Shown: positions 33,564 through 41,907 of the stretch, one piece after another
Layout of the letters: each line of letters begins with the position of its first letter
Numbering within the stretch: the first letter of the stretch is position 1
Assembly: GCF_008274625.1 (NCBI RefSeq)
Contig: NZ_VTRU01000009.1
Coordinates: forward strand, 1 to 64,000
From: Chryseobacterium panacisoli
Lineage (GTDB): Bacteria > Bacteroidota > Bacteroidia > Flavobacteriales > Weeksellaceae
Direction: 5' to 3'
DNA: 64,000 bases
Made by a program: the position numbers and the translations under genes
Notes under the pieces: model-generated
Databases searched by the model: none
What the model saw: the letters and a program-made list of their open reading frames with translations, nothing else
Told to the model about the DNA's origin: nothing

Positions 33564-33590
33564 TTGAATGTATAATAATTGTTAGATTTG
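33564..33590 (+). promoter_or_regulatory. Promoter of the Crp-type regulator (TTG-N16-TAGATTTG)
   Basis: TTG at 33564-33566 and TAGATTTG at 33583-33590, giving a leader of about 60 bases before the ATG at 33654. Confidence 0.5.
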
Positions 33591-33653
33591 GATACTGGAT
33601 TGAGTATGTAATCCATAGACGGGTAAGAAGAAAAAGGACGAAAAGATTGTGAA

Positions 33654-34241
33654 ATGACTGATGTATTTGAAAATTATCTATCCTCAACAGGAGGACTATC
33701 AAACGAAGAAATTAGCTTTTCTGCGCAGTTCTTCAAACCAATCCGCTTAAAAAAGGGGGATTTTTTTATTCGTGAGGATGAATCCTGCCGCTATATTGGA
33801 TTTATTGCCATTGGTGCTGTAAAAGCATATGCCATTGACAGAGAAGGAAAGGAAATTGTAACCTGTTTTAAATTTGAAAATGAATTTGTTACCTCATTTC
33901 AGGAGTTTGTGGCGCAGGAAAAATCCAAACGGAGTATCAGGGCTATAGAAGAGAGCGTAATTTACAGGATAAGCTACCCGGACTATAAACATTTGCTAAG
34001 CCAGGTGACAGGCTGGAACGGTATTATAAGATCTGTGATGGAGCAGGAGTATACCCAAAAGGAACATTATCTGCTGAATTACAATAATAGATCGGCTGTG
34101 GATAAATACCGTCATATTCTGTCTGTCGAGCCAATGCTCGTCCAACGTACATCAACTCAGGATTTGGCATCGTATCTCGGCATCACGCAACGATCTCTTA
34201 CACGGGCGAAGGGAGAAATACACAGACCTAAGTTACTATAG
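33654..34241 (+). CDS. Crp/Fnr-family transcriptional regulator
   Basis: 195 residues. The cyclic-nucleotide-binding-like barrel covers about 20-125 (LKKGDFFIREDESCRYIGFI, then GAVKAYAIDREGKE). A C-terminal helix-turn-helix covers 165-190 (STQDLASYLGITQRSLTRAK). It has no Fnr cysteine cluster and no canonical cAMP-binding RS pair, like most short Crp-like regulators of Bacteroidota. An MBL hydrolase gene follows on the same strand within about 55 bases. The pair reads like a stand-alone regulator plus target enzyme; the ligand is unknown. Confidence 0.85.
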   Translation: MTDVFENYLSSTGGLSNEEISFSAQFFKPIRLKKGDFFIREDESCRYIGFIAIGAVKAYAIDREGKEIVTCFKFENEFVTSFQEFVAQEKSKRSIRAIEESVIYRISYPDYKHLLSQVTGWNGIIRSVMEQEYTQKEHYLLNYNNRSAVDKYRHILSVEPMLVQRTSTQDLASYLGITQRSLTRAKGEIHRPKLL

Positions 34242-34295
34242 GACAAATGTCCTTATACAGTAGTGGTCAGGGATGTAGATTTGCACAAAAAAGCT

Positions 34296-34979
34296 ATGTT
34301 ACATCAAATTGCTTCCGAAGTATTTCAAATTTCACTGATGCCTCGAAATAGCATCAACTGCTACATTATTGAAGATGTATTGGTAGATTCCGGAATACGG
34401 AGTTCGTATACCACTGTAAAGAAAGCTCTCCGGAAAAACCCCGTTCGTCAACATTTACTGACGCATGCGCATGCAGACCATCAGGGCTGTAGCGATCGAA
34501 TATGTGAAGAATTTGCAATACCCTTGCTCTGCCATCCAAATGAAGTTTTCAGGACAGAAACGGGTATGGTAACCAACGACTATCCCACACCACAGCATTG
34601 GGTGGCAAAGCTTCAAAAAAAGTATTGGGCCGGCCAGGGGCATAAAGTAGACCAGACAATCGTTGAAAACGATAGAATTGGAAACTTTAAGGTAATAGAG
34701 ACGCCCGGACATTCAGCGGGGCATATTTCTTTATTCCGCGAACGGGATGGTGTACTGATCATCGGAGATGTAGCGACAAATATGAATCTGCTCACCACAG
34801 CAACCGGCCTACGGCTGCCGCCAAACCTATTCACCTCAGATCAGAAGCGCAATATTGAATCGCTGCAGAAGCTGGCAAAACTGGATCCCGCTATTATCTG
34901 CTTCGGTCACGGACCGGTCATGCGAAATACAGATCGCAGGTTTCAAAAATTTGTGACTAAGTGTAGTACGGCTATTTAA
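34296..34979 (+). CDS. MBL-fold metallo-hydrolase
   Basis: 227 residues from the ATG at 34296 (MLHQIASEVFQISLMPRN). A GTG at 34263 would add 11 residues that do not look like part of the fold. Zinc ligands are H57-x-H59-x-D61-H62 in THAHADHQG, the later ETPGHSAGHISLF, GDVATN and a closing CFGHGP histidine. This is the general glyoxalase-II/hydrolase type and the substrate cannot be told. Codon choice is visibly more G+C-rich than in the flanking genes, so transfer from another Bacteroidota lineage is possible. It is probably controlled by the adjacent Crp-type regulator. Confidence 0.8.
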   Translation: MLHQIASEVFQISLMPRNSINCYIIEDVLVDSGIRSSYTTVKKALRKNPVRQHLLTHAHADHQGCSDRICEEFAIPLLCHPNEVFRTETGMVTNDYPTPQHWVAKLQKKYWAGQGHKVDQTIVENDRIGNFKVIETPGHSAGHISLFRERDGVLIIGDVATNMNLLTTATGLRLPPNLFTSDQKRNIESLQKLAKLDPAIICFGHGPVMRNTDRRFQKFVTKCSTAI

Positions 34980-35113
34980 AGATCAATTTGGTGTATTATG
35001 ATTTAAAGAACACTCTTTTAGAAAAAACTAAATGATTAATCTTGAAATCATAAATAGAGGAGTGTTAAAAGTAGATTATCTGTTGGTTTCGTTTATCTGG
35101 CAATAAACACAAA

Positions 35114-35141
35114 AAAGACTCACTGTTTCCAGTAAGTCTTT
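35114..35141 (-). terminator. Terminator of tRNA array 1
   Basis: A 12-bp stem with one mismatch, AAAGACTCACTG (35114-35125) / CAGTAAGTCTTT (35130-35141), loop TTTC. On the minus strand it is followed by a T run. Confidence 0.7.
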
Positions 35142-35144
35142 AAG

Positions 35145-35218
35145 TGAGCGCGAAAGGATTCGAACCTTTGACCGTCTGCTTAGAAGGCAGATGCTCTATC
35201 CAGCTGAGCTACGCACCC
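35145..35218 (-). tRNA. tRNA-Arg (anticodon TCT), copy 1
   Basis: The cloverleaf on the minus strand starts GGGTGCGTAGCTCAGCTGG. The acceptor stem GGGTGCG/CGCGCTC pairs with G-U, the anticodon loop is CTTCTAA and the T arm GGTTCGAATCC. CCA is not encoded. It is second in a Pro-Arg pair transcribed leftward from a promoter near 35368. Confidence 0.95.
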
Positions 35219-35250
35219 ATTGAGTAATTTTGAGAAAACTACTAAAACAG

Positions 35251-35325
35251 TCGGGGCGGCAGGATTCGAACCTGCGACCTCCTGGTCCCAAACCAGGCGC
35301 GATGACCGGACTACGCTACGCCCCG
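35251..35325 (-). tRNA. tRNA-Pro (anticodon TGG), copy 1
   Basis: The minus strand starts CGGGGCGTAGCGTAGTCC. The anticodon loop is TTTGGGA on a CCTGG/CCAGG stem and the acceptor CGGGGCG/CGCCCCG is perfect. The 32-base spacer to the Arg gene is almost the same as in array 2 at 43342-43373. Confidence 0.95.
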
Positions 35326-35367
35326 AGGGTGTCATCAGTAACGATATTTACTTCGTTTTTGCGGTTG

Positions 35368-35375
35368 CAAAGGTA
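35368..35375 (-). promoter_or_regulatory. -7 box TACCTTTG of tRNA array 1
   Basis: The minus strand reads TACCTTTG followed by CA, about 43 bases upstream of tRNA-Pro. Confidence 0.55.
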
Positions 35376-35584
35376 CAATACTTTTTCAAATAAAAAAATA
35401 AAATGAAGAATAATTTTTAATTAATTTTTAGTGAAGACTTTTTTGTTACCTTTACTCAATTAATAACCATAGACTTATATTGTTTTAAAAATGATGAAAA
35501 AATTTTCATTTTTTTTCTCTTTTTTGTCTTTTTGAAATTTGAAACCGTTTGTTCATGGTGTTTTATTTTTACAATCATAAAAAA

Positions 35585-35881
35585 ATGAAAACAGAGGATT
35601 TTTATAAAATTTATATTCCTGCACTGGAAAAAGCGTTTCAGAATGATTCCATTAATTTAGTTTTTTACGTTAAATCTCCGGAAGATTATCTTGATGATGA
35701 GGTGTCTGCTCAAATTGATCAGTATTCGAATGAAAATGAAGATGTGTTTCTTGAAAAAGGCGCTTATTTTTTTGATGCAAAATCCCACAACTTTTCGAAT
35801 ATGATGAAAATGGGAATACCATTGAGCATGTTGATGAATTTGGTTCTAAGCAGATGTTCTGGGATGAGCAGGATCGTTTAA
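35585..35881 (+). pseudogene. Truncated small gene fused out of frame to the Rhs fragment
   Basis: Encodes a 98-residue frame from the ATG at 35585 (MKTEDFYKIYIPALEKAFQN). The first 65 or so residues look like the N-terminus of a real acidic cytoplasmic protein. From about 35785 the same DNA encodes Rhs core in another frame, so the remaining tail is an artefact of the junction. I read this as the 5' remnant of an older gene, perhaps an immunity gene, cut when the Rhs tip was inserted. Upstream, 35491-35535 holds a 14-codon frame, MMKKFSFFFSFLSF, that looks like a broken signal peptide. Confidence 0.5.
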
Positions 35882-37240
35882 AAGCTTTTTACAGTGACGA
35901 TTCGGGTGTATACCAGTATTATGCCTACGATGATAAAGGGGAAAGAACGATAAAATATAACCTTCATGGAAGTTCTCAGTTATATCAGAACGGAGAGTTA
36001 GTAGATCCGGGAAGCTTAAGTTTAACAGATTATACATTGTATCCTAATCCATATGTAACGGTATCCTTAAACGGACAGTATACCAAACATTATTTTGAAG
36101 GAGCAACCCGTTTTGCCAGCCGGGTGATGGATGGAAGCAATATTTTTGTTCCATTGAATCTCAGAACATCGGATCAGGGAACAGCAATGAAAGAACCTGA
36201 CCCTTCTGTTGATTTCAAAACATACCTTGAAAAAGCAGGAGTAGGAGATATTTCCTTAGCAGAGCTGAATACTTTAAACGGGCCAACCAGCCAGCTAGGA
36301 TTGTACTATTTGCATAATGATCACCTAGGAACAGCAACATTTGTTACCAATTCCAGTGCTCAGAGTACACAGTTTTTCTTAAATTTACCATTCCGGGGAA
36401 ACGATGCTGGAGCAGAAAACAGGAGTATATGATAACCCATATAAGTTCAATGCAAAAGAGCTGGACCGAGAAACGGGGCTGTATTATTATGGAGCAAGAT
36501 ATTATAACCCGAGAGCGAGTATCTGGTATGGGGTGGATCCGTTAGCTGTACATAATCCTGTGATGGAAACAGAATTTTATGGAGAAGGAGAACATAACGA
36601 TGGAGTATATTTTTGGGGAAATCTAAATCCTTATATTTATACCTACCAAAATCCTATTAAATATGTTGATCCAAATGGAAAGCAAACATTTTCTTTACCT
36701 CTTTTAGGAGGGGCCCGAATAATTGTTTTAGGGACAGGGGGCTTTGTAAGTGGAGTTGCAGGAGGAGTTTTTGGAGGATTAGTAGCCGCAGGATATGGAG
36801 CCTTGCAACAACAAAAAATTTTTCAGCAACAAAGAGGATATGAATTTAGCAGACTTTCACATCAGGAAGAAAAAGAAAAACTATTACAAGAAAGTTTTCC
36901 TGTAGCAGAACAAGATAATTTAACAATTAAAGATTTTCCTGCGGCAATAAAACAAAAGATTACTATTTTAAATACAGATCATTCTAAAAATGACAAGAAA
37001 AAAGTAAATAGTGCCGAAGTAGGTGATATAGTCCAAACCCTAGATTCTCATCCACAAAACTTTAATAAAAAAGGAAAAAATTATACTAATAACAAAACAA
37101 ATGAAATTTGGCAGAAGAGCACTACAGAACATAGTGGTGAAAAAGAATGGAAAGTTGGGATTGGAAGAAACGAGCCAACAAAAAGTAAAAAAATAACAGT
37201 AACTTCTAGTGATAGCAAGATCTTAAAAAAGAACTTATAA
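35788..37240 (+). pseudogene. Orphan Rhs 3' fragment with toxin-like tail, frameshifted
   Basis: The 5' part of the gene is absent: Rhs core text starts abruptly at about 35788 (FEYDENGNT, then DEFGSKQMFWDEQDRLKAFY). It continues to LYYLHNDHLGTATFVTN, then the frame breaks at about 36393-36394. There one extra C turns PFGETMLEQKTGVYDN into PFRGNDAGAE and a stop. The second frame (to 37240) carries ETGLYYYGARYYNPRASIW, the Rhs hyperconserved border, then GVDPLA. A variable tail of about 180 residues follows, with a hydrophobic glycine-rich segment (about 36700-36800) and a basic end containing IWQKSTTEHSGEKEWKV. The tail is probably a toxin domain, of unknown type. Without its N-terminus it cannot be secreted by itself. 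It is probably a displaced tip that could recombine with a full Rhs gene such as the one at 61919. Confidence 0.8.
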
Positions 37241-37243
37241 ATT

Positions 37244-37852
37244 ATGAATAAAAATGAAGTTTATAATTTTTTATCTAATATACTGGACAGTAATTTAGAT
37301 AATCCTATAAAAATTGACAATCCTTTTTTTTTAAGTACAATTTTTTGGAACGAAAATTTTGTAGCAGACTACTCGGAAAAATATGAAGCTACAGTTGATT
37401 TTTTTAAGTTGCATTTTCAAAAATATTTTGATGAAATAATTGTTGTTACTTCGCTTTATATTGATTACAAAAAACTAAAGTATAAAACACTGGAATATAA
37501 TTTAAGCTCAAAAGGATATATTTTACCAATTTTAGAGAATGTATTTGATGATAATCTAGAAAATATTAATGATTCAATTTTTTCTGAAATAAGTTCTAGT
37601 TTTAGATGTTTTAAGAATTGTCAATATCAGGATATTTTAGATCTATCCTTTTTGATGATGGGATCAGATATATTGCCAGAAGATTCGGGTTATTTATTTT
37701 TTATTTTGCCAAAACATAATTTAATAATATATCCCCATTCAGATATAGGATATGGTGCTTTTTGTTTAAGTTTATTTACAGAAACAAGTTTATGGACAGA
37801 ATTTGAAAAAGGATCTAAAGAAAAGTTTAAATTAATAAAAAGGAAACTATAA
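37244..37852 (+). CDS. Putative immunity protein for the adjacent Rhs toxin tail
   Basis: 202 residues, intact, very A+T-rich with Asn, Ile, Lys and Phe in excess. It has no signal peptide and no membrane segment, so it should be cytosolic. It starts three bases after the stop codon of the toxin-like tail and ends at a strong terminator, the usual place for a cognate immunity gene. I do not recognise the family with confidence. The composition differs from the Rhs core, as expected for exchangeable toxin-immunity tips. Confidence 0.6.
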   Translation: MNKNEVYNFLSNILDSNLDNPIKIDNPFFLSTIFWNENFVADYSEKYEATVDFFKLHFQKYFDEIIVVTSLYIDYKKLKYKTLEYNLSSKGYILPILENVFDDNLENINDSIFSEISSSFRCFKNCQYQDILDLSFLMMGSDILPEDSGYLFFILPKHNLIIYPHSDIGYGAFCLSLFTETSLWTEFEKGSKEKFKLIKRKL

Positions 37853-37869
37853 GTATCCCTAATAATTTT

Positions 37870-37898
37870 AAAAAACCTCGCAAAACGCGAGGTTTTTT
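37870..37898 (+). terminator. Terminator after the putative immunity gene
   Basis: The stem AAAAAACCTCGC / GCGAGGTTTTTT with a short AAAAC loop, followed by CATT. The G+C core CCTCGC/GCGAGG is perfect. Confidence 0.9.
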
Positions 37899-37921
37899 CA
37901 TTAAAAAGCCCCACTAATTCC

Positions 37922-37929
37922 TATATTTG
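37922..37929 (+). promoter_or_regulatory. -7 box TATATTTG before the nuclease gene
   Basis: A TAnnTTTG match only 5 bases before the ATG at 37934. If real, the message would be nearly leaderless. Confidence 0.4.
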
Positions 37930-37933
37930 CCAC

Positions 37934-38458
37934 ATGAAACGATTAATGCTGTTGTACGTACTTTTCCCTATATTTCTATTCTCACAGACTACCGGAAGAG
38001 TGATCAAAATTTCAGACGGAGATACCATTACTTTACTGTTAAAAGGAAACCAGCAAAAGAAAATCAGGCTGGCTGAAGTCGACTGCCCGGAAAGTGGGCA
38101 AGCGTTTGGGAAAAATGCAAAACAATTCACTTCAGCTCAGGTGTTTGGGAAAACGGTAAGCTTTGTAGAAACCACTACAGACCGTTATGGAAGGTCTATC
38201 GCGAAAGTATATTATGATGACGGAAAATACCTCTCCAAAGAGCTTATCAAAGCAGGAATGGGGTGGTGGTATTTCTCTTATTCCAAGGATGCTTCTTTAG
38301 GTAAAATTCAGGAAAATGCCAAAATTAAACAAATTGGTCTTTGGCAGGATATTAATGCTGTTGCTCCATGGGATTACCGTAAAATGAAACGTGAGCTTAG
38401 GAATAATAAGAAAATCGAGGCCGCTAAAACCGGAACAAAAGCAAAAGGAGTTGCATAA
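37934..38458 (+). CDS. Secreted thermonuclease-family (SNase-like) nuclease
   Basis: 174 residues. The signal peptide is MKRLMLLYVLFPIFLFSQ. The staphylococcal-nuclease fold follows with D28/D30 (SDGDTITLLL), catalytic Arg45 and Glu53 in IRLAEVDCPESGQ, and Arg87 in TDRYGRSIAKVY, all in the expected order. It hydrolyses DNA or RNA phosphodiester bonds with Ca2+ and would act in the periplasm or outside. It lies just after the toxin-immunity tip but has its own -7 box and is separated by a terminator, so it is probably an independent nutrient or defence nuclease. Confidence 0.9.
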   Translation: MKRLMLLYVLFPIFLFSQTTGRVIKISDGDTITLLLKGNQQKKIRLAEVDCPESGQAFGKNAKQFTSAQVFGKTVSFVETTTDRYGRSIAKVYYDDGKYLSKELIKAGMGWWYFSYSKDASLGKIQENAKIKQIGLWQDINAVAPWDYRKMKRELRNNKKIEAAKTGTKAKGVA

Positions 38459-38562
38459 ATACTTTGGTAAGAAAACTTGAAGATATGAGCTAATTGACAT
38501 CTATTCCGTGATTTGACTAATAGTAACTTCCATCTTCAAGCTCCCTGCTTCCAACATTTTAT

Positions 38563-39345
38563 CTATCCCCCTTTCTTCTTTACAAAAAGATAAAAGCTCG
38601 TAGTCATGAAGATAAAAATGGCAGCGATATTACAGTAATCTATTCTTTCAAAAGCGATATTTTCACTCATGAAGTTGTCCATTGATTTGTAGCCTCCGGT
38701 ATAAATCAAAAAATCAGAGAATTTTTTCTGATAGATAATCGTCGTGAAAAGCAGCATGAATACCCCAAAACCAATAGGATAAATGAAGTTTTTAAAAAGA
38801 AGACTCAACGTTAGCTGTACCATGGCAATAGCAGAAAGAGTAATGAAGAATTTCACAAAGACATAAAATATCACTTCCCTGAAGTCATAATTCTGGAAAC
38901 CCAGCTGTGGAAAAACGATACTTAGCAAATATCCGCTTAACAATAAAGTCAGATAAGAGAAAAGCACAGAGAAAAAAATAGTAATCTGGATGAATATAGC
39001 TTTCGAGAAAAATATTTTAGTCTTGGAAACCGGAAGCGTGAAGAGAATTTTATAATTATTATTTCTGTATTCCACATCGCAGCACGCATGCACAAAAAGA
39101 GAAACGAGTATAGGAAACAACAGATAAAAAAACATAAATACGATTTTTCCCAATGAAGCTTTCCATGGATTTATTGTTCCCTCAGATTCTTCTATTCCGG
39201 AGCGGAGTACATCATAAACCATATACAGATCAACCGCGAAGATAATCAGGACAGGAACAAGCAGAATCCCGAAAATTTCTTTGTTTTTGGAAAGTTTATA
39301 TTGTTCGGATGAAAATGCCTTTAAAAAAGTATTGGTATCAGTCAT
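38563..39345 (-). CDS. ABC-2-type permease (bacitracin/lantibiotic-immunity-like)
   Basis: 260 residues with six hydrophobic segments and a short N-terminal cytosolic part (FLKAFSSEQYKLSKNKEIFG). The long loop after helix 1 is acidic. Size, helix layout and the S-E-x-x-K-L-K-x-x start fit permeases of BcrB/LanE type, which pump peptide antibiotics off the membrane. It overlaps the ATPase gene by 8 bases and so is translationally coupled. Together with that ATPase it makes a complete simple exporter. The substrate is unknown; a small bacteriocin-like peptide frame lies upstream. Confidence 0.82.
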   Translation of the reverse strand: MTDTNTFLKAFSSEQYKLSKNKEIFGILLVPVLIIFAVDLYMVYDVLRSGIEESEGTINPWKASLGKIVFMFFYLLFPILVSLFVHACCDVEYRNNNYKILFTLPVSKTKIFFSKAIFIQITIFFSVLFSYLTLLLSGYLLSIVFPQLGFQNYDFREVIFYVFVKFFITLSAIAMVQLTLSLLFKNFIYPIGFGVFMLLFTTIIYQKKFSDFLIYTGGYKSMDNFMSENIAFERIDYCNIAAIFIFMTTSFYLFVKKKGG

Positions 39346-40240
39346 GGTTTTTAGAAATTAAATTAATGAAAATCTGCTCAAGATTGGTGCTTTGAGACTC
39401 TATGTCATAGATCTCAATTCCATTTTGGATCAATTTGGTAAGAAGACCATTGAATTCTTTGTCATCATTGATTTTTACAGAAACCTTGTTCATAGTATTC
39501 AGCGTTGCGGAATAAGTGTCCTGAAGTAGAGATAATGCTTTTTCAACAGGATTAACTTTTAAAACGACTTCTTTTTCCACTCTGCTTAAAAGTTCATTCT
39601 TTGTTCCCTGGAAAATCATTTGTCCACCTTCAATAATTCCGATATGGGTAGCTGTTTTTTCAAGCTCGCTCAAAATATGGCTCGAAAGGAAAATGGTTTT
39701 TCCCTGTTCATTCAGATGCTGGAAGAGTTTTCTCATTTCAAAAATTCCCTGAGGATCAAGTCCGTTGAGAGGTTCATCCAGAATCAGAAGTTTGGGATCG
39801 TGAAAAATAGCCATTGCAATTCCCAGGCGCTGCTTCATTCCCATTGAAAGAGCTGTCGCCTTTTTTTTCTTCTCGTTATGCAGATCTACAAGTTCAAGAA
39901 CCTCATCAATCCTTTTATTTCCTTTGCCATAGATGATATCCAGATATTTTAGGTTTTCAAAAACAGTAAGCTTTGTATAAAAACAGGGGGATTCAATCAG
40001 GTTTCCTGTACTGGCAAGAATCTCTGTGCGGTTCTGTTGTAAACTTTTATTTTGAATGAAAATATTGTCAGCCGATGATTCCAGAAGCCCCAAAAGAAGT
40101 TTGATCGTAGTCGATTTTCCCGCTCCGTTTCTTCCAAGATATCCATAAACACTGCCTTCGGGAATATTGAGGTTGATATTGTTCAGAATGGCTTTAGAAC
40201 CTATGGTATAACTGAGGTTTTTGGTAGTGATGCTTTCCAT
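39338..40240 (-). CDS. ABC transporter ATP-binding protein (BcrA/LanF-like)
   Basis: 300 residues. Walker A is GRNGAGKST (36-44 region), the signature LSMGMKQRLG, Walker B LLILDEPLNGLDP and the H-loop FLSSHILSELE. An extra 80-residue C-terminal part follows, as in the DUF4162/BcrA group. It energises the adjacent ABC-2 permease. Its start overlaps the stop codon of the upstream esterase-like gene by one base, so all three genes form one operon. Peptide-antibiotic self-resistance is the usual role of close layouts, but that is inference. Confidence 0.9.
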   Translation of the reverse strand: MESITTKNLSYTIGSKAILNNINLNIPEGSVYGYLGRNGAGKSTTIKLLLGLLESSADNIFIQNKSLQQNRTEILASTGNLIESPCFYTKLTVFENLKYLDIIYGKGNKRIDEVLELVDLHNEKKKKATALSMGMKQRLGIAMAIFHDPKLLILDEPLNGLDPQGIFEMRKLFQHLNEQGKTIFLSSHILSELEKTATHIGIIEGGQMIFQGTKNELLSRVEKEVVLKVNPVEKALSLLQDTYSATLNTMNKVSVKINDDKEFNGLLTKLIQNGIEIYDIESQSTNLEQIFINLISKNHD

Positions 40241-41517
40241 TATTCGTGAGAGGTTAAAAAAGTATTGGTGTCTATGTAAAATATTCCGTCAAAAAACTGG
40301 CTCCAGACCTTTTTCTGATCTGTTCCCTGATTGATGGTGGATATAAACTCTTTCTTCAGTACAGAACTTTCCGGGATATTTCTGAGATTGATAAAGAAAT
40401 AAGGGGTCTTCGTTGCATGAAATGTATTTTCAATGGCGAGCTTTCCAGGCTTATCCATAGGGGTTCCCGTTTTATTGTATTTGGTATAAGATGAAAAATC
40501 AACCATATAAGAAGCCTTTCCATATTTATTTTTGATATAAGTACCCAGAGGTAAATAATCTTTGCTGTACCGGCTCGCAAAAGTATGGAGGTTGGAACAC
40601 CAGACAATAATCTTTTGTTCTTGGTATACGGAATCAATCTGATGAACAAGGTTTTTAGCCATCAGAGAGTCTCTGAACTGCATACTCTGCATAGACCCGG
40701 CTTTATATTTCCAGATTTTAGCGAAATTGTTTCTCATATCATGTAAATACCAGGTATATATTCTGTTTTCAGACGTCTTTTCTAGCTTTGAAACCATCTT
40801 TTCAAGTCTGGTGATTTCATTGAGAAAATTTTCTTTCTGATTTCCAGGTAATGTTTTACTGGCAAAGCCTTTGTACATAAAATTGGAAATCTGATTGATG
40901 TGTTTATTTAAAAGAGGGAAGGGTTTAAGGTCAATTGAATTTTTGCTGAAAAAATCCTTCAAAAGCTTACTGCGTCTGTCATACAGCTCTATGCCAGAAA
41001 ATTGAATGTCAAACCCGCCCAGTTCTATCGGATAAGATGATGTTTTAGTTTTCTGATAATAGCTGATCAGAGGCTGGTTTTCACTGTTATCCCACCAGAA
41101 ATCGAAAAGTCCCAATCCTCCTATAGAAGCTGAAGGGATTTTTAGGCTGTGGTTTTTCATTTCCTCATTCATCATCCAGGTATCATACTGCCCGGCTTCA
41201 TACAATACAACATTATACCCCAGATTCTCATGGAGGTATTTGATGATTCTGCCTTTAGCCCTCATTGTAGCTCCGTCATCATGAATGTTTTCTCCCAGCA
41301 TGACAATCCTGTTCTCTTTAAGCACGGAATCAAGAACCTTCAGGTCACTGTTGTCCGGATATTCCATAGAAATGCTTTTTATAGGGTGTTTGTATCGCTG
41401 GACGTCGTTCAGAAGTTCCTGTTTTTCTTTTTCAGGGATATCTTTAAAGATAACTCTATTCAGGATTACAACTGCAATTACAGAAACTATAAGAGTGTAA
41501 AGTATTTTCTTCATCAA
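40240..41517 (-). CDS. Erythromycin-esterase-like protein
   Basis: 425 residues. An N-terminal membrane anchor or uncleaved signal (about 5-25) is followed by the erythromycin-esterase/ChaN-like fold. The active-site elements visible are IVMLGENIHDD (Glu and His of the G-E-x-x-H motif), VVLYEAGQYD, a central FWWDNSENQPLISY and a late RDSLMAKNLVHQI helix. Classical Ere enzymes hydrolyse macrolide lactones. Membrane-anchored relatives in Bacteroidota are common and mostly uncharacterised, so macrolide resistance should not be assumed. The gene is upstream of and overlaps the ABC transporter genes; a link to peptide processing or resistance is possible. Confidence 0.8.
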   Translation of the reverse strand: MMKKILYTLIVSVIAVVILNRVIFKDIPEKEKQELLNDVQRYKHPIKSISMEYPDNSDLKVLDSVLKENRIVMLGENIHDDGATMRAKGRIIKYLHENLGYNVVLYEAGQYDTWMMNEEMKNHSLKIPSASIGGLGLFDFWWDNSENQPLISYYQKTKTSSYPIELGGFDIQFSGIELYDRRSKLLKDFFSKNSIDLKPFPLLNKHINQISNFMYKGFASKTLPGNQKENFLNEITRLEKMVSKLEKTSENRIYTWYLHDMRNNFAKIWKYKAGSMQSMQFRDSLMAKNLVHQIDSVYQEQKIIVWCSNLHTFASRYSKDYLPLGTYIKNKYGKASYMVDFSSYTKYNKTGTPMDKPGKLAIENTFHATKTPYFFINLRNIPESSVLKKEFISTINQGTDQKKVWSQFFDGIFYIDTNTFLTSHE

Positions 41518-41907
41518 TTAAATTTACATAATTGTTAAATATTTGTATGGTCTCTTTAATGAGTGGTGTTTTATTAAATAATGTTACTCTTATATGTGAA
41601 TATTATAGGTAAGTAACGAAACTAATACCAGTAAAAAATTGCTAATGAATGGTCATCCTCCTTCGTGAGAATGAAATGTGATAATTGATCGAACAAAGAG
41701 GGGTTAGAAATAAAATTGAGCAGATAGATTAATTTAAAGATCATGATTTATTAAAAAGATAATAAAAAATGCAGTCCAGTTATTTTTACAAGTCCATATA
41801 GTTTTGATTTTAATAATAAAACATGATAGAATCTAATATCTACCATGTTTTTAATCTCTTAATAGACATTGTAATCAACTCCTTTTGAGACGATTCTTAC
41901 CTCTCTA
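41518..41907. other. Intergenic region upstream of the esterase-ABC operon
   Basis: 390 bases, A+T-rich. It has a terminator for the minus-strand peptide/T9SS unit at 41817-41850. No convincing promoter box or gene. Confidence 0.55.
41817..41850 (-). terminator. Terminator of the T9SS/micro-peptide unit
   Basis: A 13-bp stem with one mismatch: AAAACATGATAGA (41817-41829) / TCTACCATGTTTT (41838-41850). On the minus strand it is followed by TTTTATTATT. Confidence 0.7.

Noticed and set aside
36404..37240. Intact stand-alone gene starting at 36404
   Set aside because: Its upstream sequence is the same Rhs protein in another frame; removing one C near 36393 restores continuity, so it is the second half of a frameshifted gene.
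38476..38540. Inverted repeat CTTGAAGAT / ATCTTCAAG between the nuclease and ABC permease genes
   Set aside because: The arms are 9 bases with a loop of about 47 and no T run; too weak to call a terminator or element.
40240..41517. Macrolide-resistance gene
   Set aside because: The fold is erythromycin-esterase-like, but membrane-anchored relatives in Bacteroidota are not known to act on macrolides. Substrate cannot be assigned from sequence.
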